Of a stretch of DNA of 64,000 nucleotides, positions 31,996-43,480 are shown piece by piece; position 1 is the stretch's first letter; each line of letters opens with the position of its first letter. The stretch is from NCBI GenBank assembly GCA_047967505.1, contig CM106538.1; one strand, written 5' to 3'. The notes below the pieces were generated by a model that saw only the letters and a list, made by a program, of their open reading frames with translations, made no database searches and was not told where the DNA came from. This DNA is from Dipteris shenzhenensis (Eukaryota; Polypodiophyta; Polypodiopsida; Gleicheniales). The position numbers were made by a program, and so were the translations under genes.

Positions 31996-32006
31996 GTGGG
32001 GGGGAA
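31996..32006 (+). other. Polypurine tract
   Basis: GTGGGGGGGAA, directly before the TG of the 3' LTR. It primes plus-strand DNA synthesis. Confidence 0.85.
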
Positions 32007-32287
32007 TGAAGGACCAATTGATGTAATGGGATCTAGAGTCCTAAGGTCTAAGGTTCTGAGTGTGTGAACACATGGTGTGCTTGGATTGAGTGAATCTAGA
32101 TGTGTGGTGTGTGATTGAGAGAATCATGGAACTGATTGAGAGATTTGTGGATCTAGATGCTAGACTACTGAGCTCACATGTGATGTCACTACTGGATGTA
32201 GCTGGAGCCTATATATTGGGCCTATCTCTCTTGAATAAAATCTCTCTCTTTTGCTTCACTTTCTTAATCCTTCTTGCAATTCCAACA
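32007..32287 (+). repeat. 3' LTR of the non-autonomous element
   Basis: 281 bp, TGAAGGACCAATTG to ATTCCAACA. It shares the TATATATTGGGCCT and TTGAATAAA signals with the 5' LTR. Confidence 0.88.
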
Positions 32288-32292
32288 TCACT

Positions 32293-32940
32293 ATCATCTT
32301 TGGAGTCCATATCCACCTTCTTCTTCTTTTTCTTTGTTGTTCCAGTGTGCCTTTATACCTGCTTGGCTAATTCTATTAAGGAATTGAATCCATTTCCCCC
32401 TTTGAAAGGGCTATTCCTCCCATGACATTATGAATTTCTAGCTGCACTCCTTTGCAAAAGTACTCTGCCATTGCCTTCAGTGTGAGTCTTTCTGCTTGAG
32501 CCAACCTCGGTTTTAAATTCAAAAATTGTTGAGCATAATCTTCAAGAGACAATTTCTTTTGCTTCAACCCTCTTACCTTTTTCTAGATGTCGCTGTGGGC
32601 TTTCTCCTTTTGGAATCTTTCTGAAAAGGTTGTCTTTAGCTCATCGTATATGCAAAAATGTCCCACTCCATATGGAGTGAACCATCGCACTACCTTTCCC
32701 ACAAGCATCCTTGTAAACTACTATAGATTATCTACATCTCCAAATATGGTATCAAAGCTATTAGCTTGCTATCATGTTTCAAAGCGAGCGATTCTCCTAT
32801 TATCTCACCATCACAACTGCTCATGGTTCACCCAAATGTCTAAAATCCCCAAAATTGATTGAACCGACAGGATTGCCAGTGTTAACGGGCTTCAAGACCT
32901 CACAATGAAACTGGAGTTTGGGCATGTAACTGATCGAGAG
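32293..32940 (-). pseudogene. Gypsy gag relic (upstream part of the interrupted gag)
   Basis: Minus-strand reading: WVNHEQL region, then VGKVVRWFTPYGVG, ELKTTFSERFQKEKA, and KKLSLEDYAQQFLNLKPRL (32,567 down). These match the retrotransposon gag capsid domain (W-x-LK-x2F, then the Y...F helices). It has several stops and is cut at 32,292 by the LTR element. Confidence 0.65.
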
Positions 32941-33215
32941 TGAGAGCTTGCAATCGGATGTATGCCATATGTAAGGTTTTGACCTTTCTGCTTAATTTGG
33001 GTATTTATGATCACACTTGCTACAAAATGCATCCTCATTGTTTTAATCATGTTCTTTTGTAGTACAAAAAGTATAGTGCATTGTGGTCACATGGATGGCA
33101 TTTTCATGTGGAACGCATCGATTCAAGGAGAGTTACATATGATTGTGGAGTCATGCCTAACTTTGTACAATATAGCCGAGCAAGTGCTTCTGATACCAAT
33201 CTTCTCTCCTTGTAG

Positions 33216-35600
33216 TTAGATTATTGTGGGACCATACGTGACATCTATGAAGTTGATTTTAAACAATTTAGTAATTTTATTCTTGATATCAAATGGTTTA
33301 GAGCTATCTACAATGGTCCCAATGCTATATTCAGGAGAGACAGATGTGGTTTCTTTGCCATTGACCGATGAAAGTGATACCTTTGTTCTTCCAGGTAGGT
33401 ACACAATAATCTTAGGTAGGGGGACTGGTATTTTCAGTCTTCTCAAGGGACATCAATCTTTGAGCAAATGCTTGATTCCACACCCCACACACAAGGGTGT
33501 AGGGCTATTCATGGGAGGCACAGCTAGGGTAAGATCCCTATAGGGGCAGTCCTTTAAGGAATGTAGCCCTTGACACTTGAAGCATGACACCAGAGGGTTC
33601 AAAGTACCTTTGTAGGGGCACTTGCTTACCCTATGTAGGCCCTGGTAGGTAAGTGGCCTGGAACATGGGGACTTGCTAATCCTCTTGCAAGAGGTAGTCA
33701 CTTATGGTGCCACTTCCATCCTCATAGGGGCAGTAGTCAAGGGGTCTGTGATCTAGATCCATCTCCTCCCAATCATTGGGCACTTCCTCTACCAAGACTT
33801 GATTGACAGGAGCTATATGGGGTAGGGAGGTTGAGAACCTAGTATGGGCGGAGATGACGGAGCCTGTTGTGCTCTATACTAGCTTGGACTAGCCAGAGGG
33901 GCACCTTGTGTGTTTATAGGATTAGGCGGAGCCGTCAGGGACCTTGTTTGATACATAGGTTGGGGCAAGGACCTCAAAAATCAGCATTGGGAGGTATTGT
34001 TGTTCCCCCATCTATGATAGTGTGCACAGAAGAGGGATGGCCTTGCCCTAAGGTGCAGACACTCATTGGAGGGATGGTTGCCATTACATATCCCGCACCA
34101 GATGTTGTCTCTCTGTGGAAACAAGTGGGGGTTGCTTGGTGCCTCCTTGGAGGTCCCTGATCTCCACTGCTGGCCCAACTAATTTAGCAAATTTGAGGCT
34201 AGCTCACTCATATCTAAGCCCTTGGGCTCGTTGATCTCCTTCTTGGTCGTCTCCACACTAGAAGATTGATCAATAGTGATACTTCTGACAGGGTCGGCAT
34301 CCGAGTTAGCCTTGTCCATCATATTATCACTTATATGGATAGCCACCTTGCTGCATAGTTTGAAGGAGGTATGATTCATAACCATCAGGTGGTCATGCAG
34401 CTTTGGGTATGCCAATCCGATGAGGAAGCAGGGCAGCAATCGTTCGTCGCTCATTCACCCATATGGTTCACAATAGGAATTGAGGTGCTTGATTCTGGCT
34501 ATGTAATCTCAAAGGGATTCCTTGTCATTCTGCTTCACCTCATATAATTGATTAATCGGGCTCCATTTATGTCCACTGGAAGCAAAACCTACAATGAAGG
34601 CTTTTTTCAATGTCTCCTAGTTGACTTTTTCTTTCGGGGTGAGAGCCTAATACCATTAGCTTGCTTTGCCATCCAAAAATGCATTGGCCATTTCTAGATC
34701 TCTGAGAGCTCCAAGGCTTCACATATCTATTCAAATTGCTCCACGTGGGAGATCGGGTCTCCTTCCCCAAGGAATTTGGTCATTAACTTGGAGATGGCTA
34801 TGGGTGCCGCAGCTCCTTGAGGGATTCATGATCCCTGCAGGAAACACTAGGGCAGGCGAAGGTGGTGTGGCCCCCCTTCCTAAGGCATTCACTAGGATGT
34901 GCATCACCTCATATGATAGCATTGTTTGGGTAGTTGGTGGAGGTGGCACCATTGTGGGCCTAACGGGACGTAGGGGTGGCCTTAAGCCTGGAATAGTGGT
35001 GGAATCCATTGAGTTGCTGGTACTGGCATTGGATTGGATGCGCCAAGGCCTATATTCATTGGAGCAATAGATGCAGGTGGAAATGGTCATACTCTAGGTG
35101 GGAATGAGTCATGGGGCATTGACCCAGAGGTTCCATGCATTGGGCGATAGGGTGGAACTTGGGAGGCCACATATTTGGCGAAGGTCAGTGGCACTGGGAA
35201 GGTTGGGGGTTCATAAAATGCCCCTGCTTGGGAGCCTCTCACATCTCCTCAACTAGGGCCTAGTCCCCAGAAGTCCCTCATCCATGGATCTTCATCCTCC
35301 ATGAGATCCCACTGAGGGTGCCTTGTGAAGGAGGTGGCACCTGGGTCCACAAAGGTAGTTTTAGTCCCTGTCTACGTTTCATGAGCTGGTTGTTGCTGAC
35401 CTTCCCTTCCCACTAACATGCTAGTGAAGGGATTCTCCATGTCCGTCAAATCTATTCGGCCTAAACATCCAAACATGTTGGAGAATGTACCTCTTAATCT
35501 GGACACTACAGAAGGAGCATGAGAGTTGGGAGAGACCACACTACTGAACGGGGCTTTGAAAGCCCTTAGACCCGTGGGGTCTTACATCTCCTTGACTAAG
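33216..35600 (-). pseudogene. Gypsy gag with several zinc knuckles
   Basis: Read on the minus strand from about 35.6 kb downwards, through many breaks. First a Pro-rich N-terminal region (35.6-34.8 kb). Then a capsid block (DPISHVEQFE, MHFWMAKQANG, and MSDERLLPCFLIGLAYPKL at 34,454-34,395). Then a knuckle-like CGICNGNHPSNEC (about 34,090). Further on are CFKCQGLHSLKDC (about 33,560) and CVGCGIKHLLKD (about 33,485). Three CCHC-like motifs spaced over 600 bp is more than the one or two usual in gag, though some spacing may be inflated by insertions. The plus-strand frames here are shadows. Confidence 0.6.
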
Positions 35601-35880
35601 CTCTCCATCTCGTCGGAGCTAGATGGATCCTCCTGCTAGGGTCCTATTATGGAGTGGGAGCTAGGAATAGAGCTTCCAATTTGGACCCCGATCCCCAGCT
35701 AGGGTGAAAGGTGGGTTGAGCATAGCTTGAAGCACTATCTTCAGGCGTAGGCTCCTTGGACAAAATTCTTCCAAATCGCAAGTGCATGTATAAGACCTCT
35801 AATAAGGCACACTTAGGCTAAAACTTTAATTTTGTATTTCTTTCTAGACTACCCCAGAGGTATCTAGACGGGTGTAGGGA
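35601..35880. other. No feature seen
   Basis: Upstream flank of the gag relic. No primer-binding site or LTR edge was found. Confidence 0.3.
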
Positions 35881-36475
35881 TAGTGCTATGGCAACAGGCA
35901 GCGAGATAGCTTAATGCATTGGTCGTACGATACCAATATGGCAACGGACGGCAGGATAGTTCTTAAGGCACCGGTCAATGGGATAGTGCTTAACGTGCTA
36001 GTCAGTGGGATGGGTAGTGCCAGGTGTCGGTGGGATGGGACGCAGGTGGTATCCTCACAATCGTAGGGATGAGCTAAGACTACAAGAAAAGGGGTAACGA
36101 GGTCAGCAGGATAATGGTATGGCCACGGGCATGGGGCTAGCAAGATGGCAACAATCGCAGGGATGAGCTTAATGTGCCAGTCGGTGGAATATCTCGATCG
36201 AAAGGATATGAATATGGTGATGGGCATGGGGATAATTAAAGGCACCGATCGGTGGGATACCGGTATAGCGATGGTCGTGGGGGTAGCACTAAGGCCATGG
36301 GTCAACAGAGTTAATTAATTAGGGCAGTATGTTAGACCGTGGTCACAAGTTAGGTCGTTGCGATAGGCGCTATGGCCACAGGTCAACAGAGTTTGATTGG
36401 CGAGATAGGGCTATGGCGACGATCGGGTGGGATAGCGCTAAGCCACCGACCCATGGGGATAGGAATCTGCTATGT
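35880..36475. repeat. Degenerate ~45-60-bp minisatellite
   Basis: About ten or more imperfect repetitions of a block built from GGGATA-GTGCT, AAGGC or ATGGC, and GGTCGGTGGGAT or variants (for example CACCGGTCAATGGGATAG, CCGATCGGTGGGATACC). They are separated by variable spacers. The unit is degenerate, and no frame stays open across it in either strand without relying on the repeat. G-rich on plus. Confidence 0.75.
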
Positions 36476-38164
36476 CACCGACTGATTTTTTATAATAGAT
36501 TTGGAGTTTTTGTTCAGTACATTTGAGTGCAAAAATGAGAGATTTCTTGAGAGGTGACTGCTAACACACAAAACAACTTTGATTTTCAGCTCTATTCTTC
36601 ATTCTTGTTTGTCTTTTGTGAGATTTGACAACATACATACCTTAGTAATTTGAGAAACTACCTTCCTATCATTACAAAACTCTAACAAACCTCAAAAACA
36701 AGCTTCCTAGACTCAAAAATGCTCTTCAACATAAAATTACAGTTTTCCTTCTCTTTTCCGTCCAACTCACACTTCCTTCCTCATACCTCTACTAAAACTC
36801 CATAACAAAGCTCCAAGCTAAGCTTGAATCCTTGTGCAATGGGTGGATTATGAAAGAAAGCAAGTGCAAATGCAAATGCAAAGCATACCTTGAACTCCCT
36901 GGCAGCAATGCCAAAAATGTGTAGTCTCGACGGTGACTCACGTGTCATGGGGATCTTGAAGGAATGCCATTGGAGCCTCCACTCCAAGCTACCCTTGTGA
37001 GAGAAATGCAAGCACGAGCCATCCACTTGTGTCACACAAGCAGCTTTGTAATTGTTGTAGTGTGTTGCCACAAGAGAAAGAGGGAAGGGGGAGAGGGGAG
37101 AAGACAGGGGAGAAGGAGAAGGGAAGAGGATAGTGAAGGGGGATGGAGTGGCAAACACAAAGGCACTACAAAGGAGACAAGAGAACACCCAAAGACACTC
37201 TTGAAGAGAAGAGGGAGCTTGGATTCCAAACTTATGCATACAACAATGAAGACCAAAGTCAACCATTTGGTCCTTTATACATGTCACCTTTTCAAGGGAG
37301 GGCCAACCCTTTTCCTTTTAGCACTCTCTCTTTCTTAACATTTAAAAGGCTCTTGGGCTCGTAGGGTGCCAAGGCATCTTTGTTATCCTTTCCATCTCTC
37401 CCCTACTGTTCCACTCTTGTGTGTCAGAAATACCACTTGTGTTAACCATATAAGAGCACTAAATAGCGCTTGTGTTAGCCTCGAGCCTCCGAGGCCGAAG
37501 CTATTTGGGGCTCAAACCCCATGTATGAGGCTCAAAACCTAGAGTGGCGAGGTCAATCTTGAGCTACTTGTGGCTTGACCCCCATGAGGCAAATAACCAC
37601 ATGATGTGTTTGTGGCAATTTGCAGCTTGAGTCTGTGACCGCTTGGGATATTTGTGGCTCAAACATGCTTTTGATGCAAATGAATCAATGGAGTAATGGT
37701 GCAAGGATTGATTGACTCATTTAGGAGGAAAGTGTATGTATTGCTCTTCTTGTTCTTGCCTATTGTAAATTTTTTTAGAGCATTACACCATCCTAGATGA
37801 ATATTAAAAAGGATGTTTCGAACATTGTGTGGAAACATTGAAGAAGGTCCACAACCAATGTGCAAGATGTTGTTGAATTAAGTGATGAATTTTGAATGTT
37901 TTCATTGGTCAACCCAACCTTTTTTTGAATTTAAGAGAACATGTGCTATGGTTTTTTTGATATTTTCCCCTTGGACATAATGTTTTCAAACATGGTTTGA
38001 AGAAGTTGCTCATAGGTAAGGTTGGGGAAGAAATATAGGAGGCACATGAGAATGTTTGTATTAATTGGGGGAAGGGCAAGAAGCGAGTTTTTGAGCGAGT
38101 TTAGGAGAGACTTTCTTTTGGCAACTAACATGTTTTGTTCAACCTATTCCACTTAGGACATCTC
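36476..38164. other. No supported gene
   Basis: A GA-rich patch (37,075-37,145) produces Ser/Leu-rich and Arg/Glu-rich frames, which I treat as artefacts. The remaining frames are short and show no motif. Confidence 0.35.
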
Positions 38165-38165
38165 T

Positions 38166-38183
38166 CTCTATTCTCTCTCTTTG

Positions 38184-38221
<38 letters not shown>

Positions 38222-38306
38222 CTAATACTGATACTCATCAAGTCTACAGGGTGTGTAGTTTGTAAACACAAAAGAGCTTCATTTTGTTTTTACAGCTTCT
38301 CAATTA

Positions 38307-38352
<46 letters not shown>

Positions 38353-38672
38353 ATTTGTGTTCTACGTGTAGACCCTCTATCTCTGTCTATGTCTTCTATC
38401 CCACCAATTTGGGCAAAATTTTTTGGCCTAAAAGGGCTTCCAAAGAAGAGCTAGCATGCACAGAATCACCTTAGAGGTGAAATTTCATGAAACTGATAAG
38501 AGGAATGAGCTCATTTGATGTATTCCCATCATTTTGATACCAAACATGACTATATTTGGATATTTCTAGCAAAAGTTATGAATTTTTAAAGGCCGAAATT
38601 GGCATCCAAAGGAGGGCGATGTTGATGCCCTCCTCTGGATGCCAATTTGGTCTTAAAATTTTTCCGGTAAAT

Positions 38673-38713
<41 letters not shown>

Positions 38714-38912
38714 GCTCTCTCTCTCTCTCTCCCCTTGGATAATTTGTCTTTTTTTCCCACCGTTTTAGGCAAATTTTTTATCTAGTGAAGAGATGGAATT
38801 TCATGAAACTAACAAGAGAAATGACCTCATTCAATGTGTTCCAATCGTTTTGATACCAAACATAACTAAGTCTGAACATTCCTAGCAAAAGTTATGAAAC
38901 TTTTATTAGCCC
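38166..38912. repeat. Three (CT)n arrays and a ~115-bp duplicated unit
   Basis: CT runs at about 38,190-38,218, 38,311-38,348 and 38,680-38,730. Two copies of ATTTCATGAAACT..GAGAAATGA..GTTTTGATACCAAACAT..CTAGCAAAAGTTATGAA lie at 38,480-38,585 and 38,790-38,905, with about 80% match by eye. The microsatellites appear to have been copied together with this unit. Confidence 0.85.
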
Positions 38913-39906
38913 AAACTGGCAGAGAGAGAAAGAGAGAGATAGACAGAGAGACTAAAATTGGATTCAAAAGAGTAACGCTTGGATTTATTGCTAATTGTTT
39001 CTATTGGAGGAGTTCTGTCACATTCATGTTTGAGATATTTTTAAAGTACTTCAATATAATGGAAGTTGCAATTTGTTGGAAGTAAAACTATAGTAAAGTG
39101 AGCATGTGTGAAAAAGTAACAAACATCTGATAAGTACTGTTTTCACTTCAATGCAATGTACATCATGCATTCGGCTCAAATGCAATTACAAATCCGGAGC
39201 TATTAATGGTAAAGTTTCCACTAGACTTAGTAGTTTTGAGTTTGCTTCGAGCCATCATCAAGCCTTGCTCGTACAATTGGATGAAGGTAAAATACAAGCC
39301 AAGAATAATGTGGACATATGGCCCTCTAATGTGGACGGGCACTTGCTCACCTCCACACTGTACGATGTCTCTAGTGAGGGCAGGAACTTGCTCAATGTTT
39401 TGAGGGCCTTGGCAAGAATAGCAAAGAGGCTAAAGTAGATCTCTACTGACTCGAATGCCTCCACATGCCTCGCAAACGTGCTCGATCAAGTCAACATTCA
39501 CATTTATAAAGTGCAAAATACCAAACACTTGCAATTGGACAAGGGCTTTTTGTGAGGTTCAATGGTGAAAAAATAGTATAAATCATGCAGTTGATGTTAA
39601 TCACCTTTCTTCTGTATCCTAGGCATGTAACCTAGCACACGAAAGCAACCTTCAAGTCATCCTTTGTTGGACCATCGAGAACTTCAGCTAAAATGGTGAA
39701 GTCAAAAACACAAGTGGTTCTCTTTGCCTTCAAAAATGATAAGAACGTCGTAGACTCTTTTTTATTGGTGAATGCTTGCAAATTTTCCTTTGGGGGTTTG
39801 CTTAGAGAAGCATAAATTGAAGGCGTTGACTTTGCTGTAGGTGGGGATGCACTCCTATCCATATAACAGCATGCTGAAGGTGTAGGACGGCCTAAACAAA
39901 ATCAAA
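38913..39906 (-). other. Unassigned, weak coding signal on the minus strand
   Basis: Frames at 39,632-39,862 and 39,258-39,464 (minus) have mixed composition with FLSFLKAKRTTCVFDFTI and SLFAILAKALKTLSKFL. The first is preceded by a plausible splice acceptor (TTTGTTTAG on the minus strand, about 39,895). They could be exons of an unknown gene whose first exon is near 41.1 kb, but I recognise no family and cannot confirm junctions. Confidence 0.25.
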
Positions 39907-40062
39907 TTACTTTTTCAAGTGCAGCAATTGAGTTTTCTAAATGCTAATTTTCACATATCAGAATTATGTTTTGACAAATAAAATTTACTTTTTCAAGTGC
40001 AGAAATTGAGTTTTCTAAATGCTAATTTTCACATATCAGAATTATGTTTTGACAAATAATTC
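39907..40062. repeat. Tandem duplication, 78-bp unit, two copies
   Basis: TTACTTTTTCAAGTGCAG at 39,907 is repeated at 39,985, with one or two differences over the unit (GCAGCAATTG against GCAGAAATTG). Confidence 0.92.
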
Positions 40063-41161
40063 AAAACTGTGGGCAGAAATCGAAAAGCAAGCACAAATAA
40101 ATTACAACTGTCCGGAAAATTTCATAAACACCAACAATAAACTGAAAAGCCTATACTGTATGCAAGTTCATGCATAAAGAATTTCTTGAATCGTTCCTGT
40201 AGTGCAACGCTTAGTCTCGCAAATAGCAAGGTCGTAGAAACGAATGAAAAATTCGTATAAGGCTATGAAAAGCTATCGCGAACATGCGAGAACCCCTACT
40301 TCAGGCAAAGCGATAGAGATTTGAGATAGAGGACAGGCATGCAGAGTTCTCTACTACAGAACGCGAATACGGGAGGAGCACGCAGGACAGAAGTTTAAGA
40401 AATAGAGACGAAAAGCAATCACAGACGAGGAGGCCCCACGAAAAGGAGGGATATCCAAAAAGTTCACGACCCAGTGGGTCTTCGTTGTGTAGAGACTTTG
40501 CGTTAGAGGCATCCCATGCCACTCATCTGGAGGAGGACGTTCGTAGTAATGGAAACAAAGCGGACGCATCTCAAAAGTTTGTTCTTCCCGAACGTCACTT
40601 GGGTGCCCTTACCATGGAACAGCCACTCTATGCCCCGAAACCTTTCGGTTGTAACTTCAGTGCATTGGAAAATCGGGAGGCCATGCTTGATGAGATATTA
40701 AAAGATAGAAAGAGATCGCTTTCGTCTCTGCAAGAGGATGTTAGTAGAGCTCCAGAACTGGAGGAAGCAAGTCGAGGCTCTCAAAAAGAACAAGGCAAGC
40801 AAACAGGTAAAGAAAAATGCACGGGAAAGCAAAGAGTACAGGCGTAGCGACCTTCAGTAGTAGCAAACGCTGGAAAAACGCACATGCACCCCACGTGAAT
40901 GAAAGCCAGTATTCGCAATGAACTAAATCAACAAAAACAAATGACTGGAAAGGTTATACCGTCGGCAGCATGATTGAGTTTGTTAGAATCACCATTGCCA
41001 CGCATCGACACAATAACCTGACGAAAGCTCCACTGTCGGTCTCCATGAAGTCAGTCGAGGCCTCCACTCTTGCCAGTTTCGTTTCCTCCCAAAGTATGGC
41101 AATACAAGGGATACCGGCAAACTTACCTCTTGCGCGTTTATAGACCAAAACTAAACTCCAC
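40063..41161. other. Unassigned region with two modest frames
   Basis: Plus frame 40,485-40,847 (120 aa) is charged, with a Glu/Lys-rich C-terminal half. Minus frame 40,954-41,163 (69 aa) ends at a possible donor (ACG|GTATAACC). Neither shows a domain I recognise. GC content and codon-like spacing are a little higher than in the flanks, so a host gene fragment is possible. Confidence 0.25.
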
Positions 41162-41721
41162 AAGAATAGACCACGACAACCGGAGAAATCTATTTCAGCT
41201 AAGGAACTCCTTCTACGAGAAATCTATGGATTGCCAACAACTCTTTGGAGTAGTACTTGTGGAATGTTTGCACTAGCCGTAACGAAATGCTCTTTCAAGG
41301 TACTCATAAAGATACACTGCATCCTCTAATCAATGACATTTGTAAGGAGATTGAAGACTCTTTCAAAGACGTGAGGAAGAAGATGTAGGCCCTGGAGCAG
41401 AAGATGGAAGGCCACACGTACAAAGAACAAGATCCCAAGCTGGCTCATATGGAGGAGAACTTGGTCAAACAAGAAGAAATCCTCGTAGCCCTGTCACTAC
41501 TCAAAAATCAGATCTTAAGCTTGCTGTAGACTGTGCTAGCAAAATCCTCTTTAGATGAGAGACACTAGCACCTCCCTTTTGAATAGGACTTCCCTTTGGT
41601 AATCCCCCCAGCATGTTGGGGTTGTTGACTCTGTCTCCAGGCAGCGCTGTAATCTTTTTCTTTTCTTTCAATTTAATATAATCGTAGCTTTTCGAAAAAA
41701 AAAAAGAATAGACCATGACAA
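41162..41721 (+). mobile_element. 5'-truncated retroposon with poly(A) tail and 18-bp target duplication
   Basis: AAGAATAGACCAYGACAA is present at 41,162-41,179 and again at 41,704-41,721 (17 of 18 match). The sequence between ends TTTTCG then an A run (41,695-41,705), the usual 3' end of a plant LINE-type copy. Just before it lies CTTTCAATTTAATATAATCG, which recalls plant LINE 3' ends. The interior can be read as a charged helix-like stretch (EDSFKDVRKKM, stop, ALEQKMEGH) but no LINE domain is visible. It may be a LINE 3' end or a retroposed transcript. Insert length ~524 bp. Confidence 0.78.
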
Positions 41722-42220
41722 ACGAAATTAATCAGAAGATATCCCTCCAAAATTCGCTGCAGCTCTCCATTACATGGAGGGAGCCGAAAGTCGTTGAAGT
41801 GCCAATACCCTTCTTAATCAGCAATAATCAACAATTATAACAAGTAGAGCATGACGATGCAAATCAGCCGCCTCCAATCTGTATCAAATCGAAAAGAAGG
41901 TGCGAGTGATGACCGCACAGAGTCTCCAGACTTCATGCCACTGCATATACCCTCCTTAATCACCAGTATTCTCTAACAATCAAAACATGCAGAGCATCAG
42001 CCACCTCCAATCATCGAAAACAAGGCACGACTGACGATCGAAGCAGAAGCAAGGCATGAGTGATGGCCGAGCGAAGAAAAGCAAAGGTGAGAGAATGCAA
42101 CACCAACCACCCCAAAACCCCAAAAAATCCATGCAATGAAGTGCACGAGTAACATGACCTGTCTACAACGAGTTAGACACCCGCTCCATTGGGTCTCCAA
42201 GTGGGATCTTAAAATTCTTT
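41722..42220. repeat. Diverged duplicated block and edge of a dispersed repeat
   Basis: AATACCCTTCTTAATCA-CA..AGAGCA..TCAGCCGCCTCCAATC near 41,808-41,880 recurs diverged at 41,946-42,012. At 42,165-42,205 the string CGAGTTAGACACCCGCTCCATTGGGT matches 52,576-52,601 (CGAGTTAGAGACCCATTCCATTGGGT). Confidence 0.55.
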
Positions 42221-42358
42221 AATTCCAAGAAATGAAATTCCAAGTTTCAAGTTAGAATGTTTTTTATCTCCCTCACGTCCATACACATACTGATACTCAA
42301 ACATGGAACAACCCGCCCTGCCCTTTTCCATGTATAGATGCACACATCCTTATTAGAC

Positions 42359-42391
<33 letters not shown>

Positions 42392-42420
42392 TACACACAC
42401 ACACCACTCCACTCCACTGC

Positions 42421-42765
42421 AGGCTTGTTGAAGCTCTGATGGAGTGTTGATGAAGCTTCGAGAGAAAAAGGTGGTGCCTTCCTCTACCCAAATAACATAG
42501 TAGCATGTAACAATCAATTCTCAAAATTGGGTTATCTCCTTTTGCAATCGAGGGTCCTTGTTCTCTTTCATGCCCTTTCTCACCCACATCATGCCCTTCC
42601 TCCTTTTGACCCATTGAAGGCTTTTGAAGCTCTAATCGGGTGTTGATGAAGCTCTGAGAGAAAAAGGTAGTGCCTCCTTCTACCCAAATAACATAGTAGC
42701 ATGTAGCAATCAATTCTCAAAATTGGGTTGTTATCTCCTTGTGCAATCGAGGGTCCTTTATACTC
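42421..42765. repeat. Duplication, 197-bp period, two copies
   Basis: From AGGCTTGTTGAAGCTCTGAT (42,421) and AGGCTTTTGAAGCTCTAATC (42,618), the two copies run together for about 140 bp, through ACCCAAATAACATAGTAGC, CAATCAATTCTCAAAATTGG and GCAATCGAGGGTCCT. A further fragment (TTGCAATCGAGGGTCCT) recurs at about 43,010. The 112-codon frame here is a by-product. Confidence 0.85.
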
Positions 42766-43480
42766 TAGTAGGCTCACTTAAATGCCATGCATCTTTGCAT
42801 ACATTCTCTCCTCCCCTTATCAAAGTGAAATGCATGAAATGCCCACACATTTGTGCTTTATTTGATTGCAAGAGGAATTCCCTATTGTGCTCTGGTTTCT
42901 TTCGCCAAGCTTCACCACCAAATGTCAAATGTTTTGCTCGACATCTCTCTCCAAACAAACATTACTTTACTTTAATGGGGTGTTAATCTCAAAGAAAAAG
43001 GTGTTTCCTTTTGCAATCGAGGGTCCTCTCTCTCTCTCTCTCTCTCTCTCACCCTTACCCACCCACCCCTATATATATATTGTGCGCATGCCAACTTTCT
43101 AGTCCCCCTCACAAACGTGTGCATGTGTGTATTTCTCTATGTGAACACGTGCATATTAGCTAAAAAACAATGGTTCTAATAGGCAGTGTCTACACACACA
43201 CACACACATAGCCCCACACATGTATGTATGTATTGTGTGCACTCCCCCCCACACCCCCTTACCCACTCTCTTCTCAATCTTGCCCTTCCCTCCCTCCTAT
43301 ACCCCTCCTGCATACCCCCCGACCCAAAAAAAAAATCATAACCAAAGAACCCTCTCTCGTCCCTTTGAGGTAATTGTCCCCTTGCCCCTAGGGTTGTGTA
43401 TGTGTGTGTGTGTTTTCACTAAAAACAAATTGTGCATACATGTTAATGCATGCGTGCATGCATACGTGTGTGTGTGTGTG
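42766..43480. other. Non-coding with short microsatellites
   Basis: (CT)~11 at 43,027-43,050, (TA) at 43,071-43,081, (CA) at 43,193-43,208, (TG) at 43,396-43,412 and 43,464-43,492. No gene. Confidence 0.7.

Larger units (their letters stand above)
30067..32287 (+). mobile_element. Complete non-autonomous LTR retrotransposon, 2,221 bp
   Basis: Direct-repeat LTRs (30,067-30,358 and 32,007-32,287), each starting TGAAGGAC and ending CCAACA, a primer-binding site (30,361-30,373) and a polypurine tract before the 3' LTR. The 5-bp target duplication TCACT is at 30,062-30,066 and 32,288-32,292. The interior is ~1.65 kb with no gag or pol motif, so it must be mobilised in trans. It sits inside a Gypsy gag relic on the other strand. 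The LTRs differ by several substitutions and small indels (one ~20-bp indel near 30,150), so insertion is not very recent. Confidence 0.9.

Noticed and set aside
34666-35090. Plus- and minus-strand 119-134-aa frames within the gag relic
   Set aside because: The plus frame is a shadow. The minus frame is Pro-rich linker within the decayed gag and not a separate gene.
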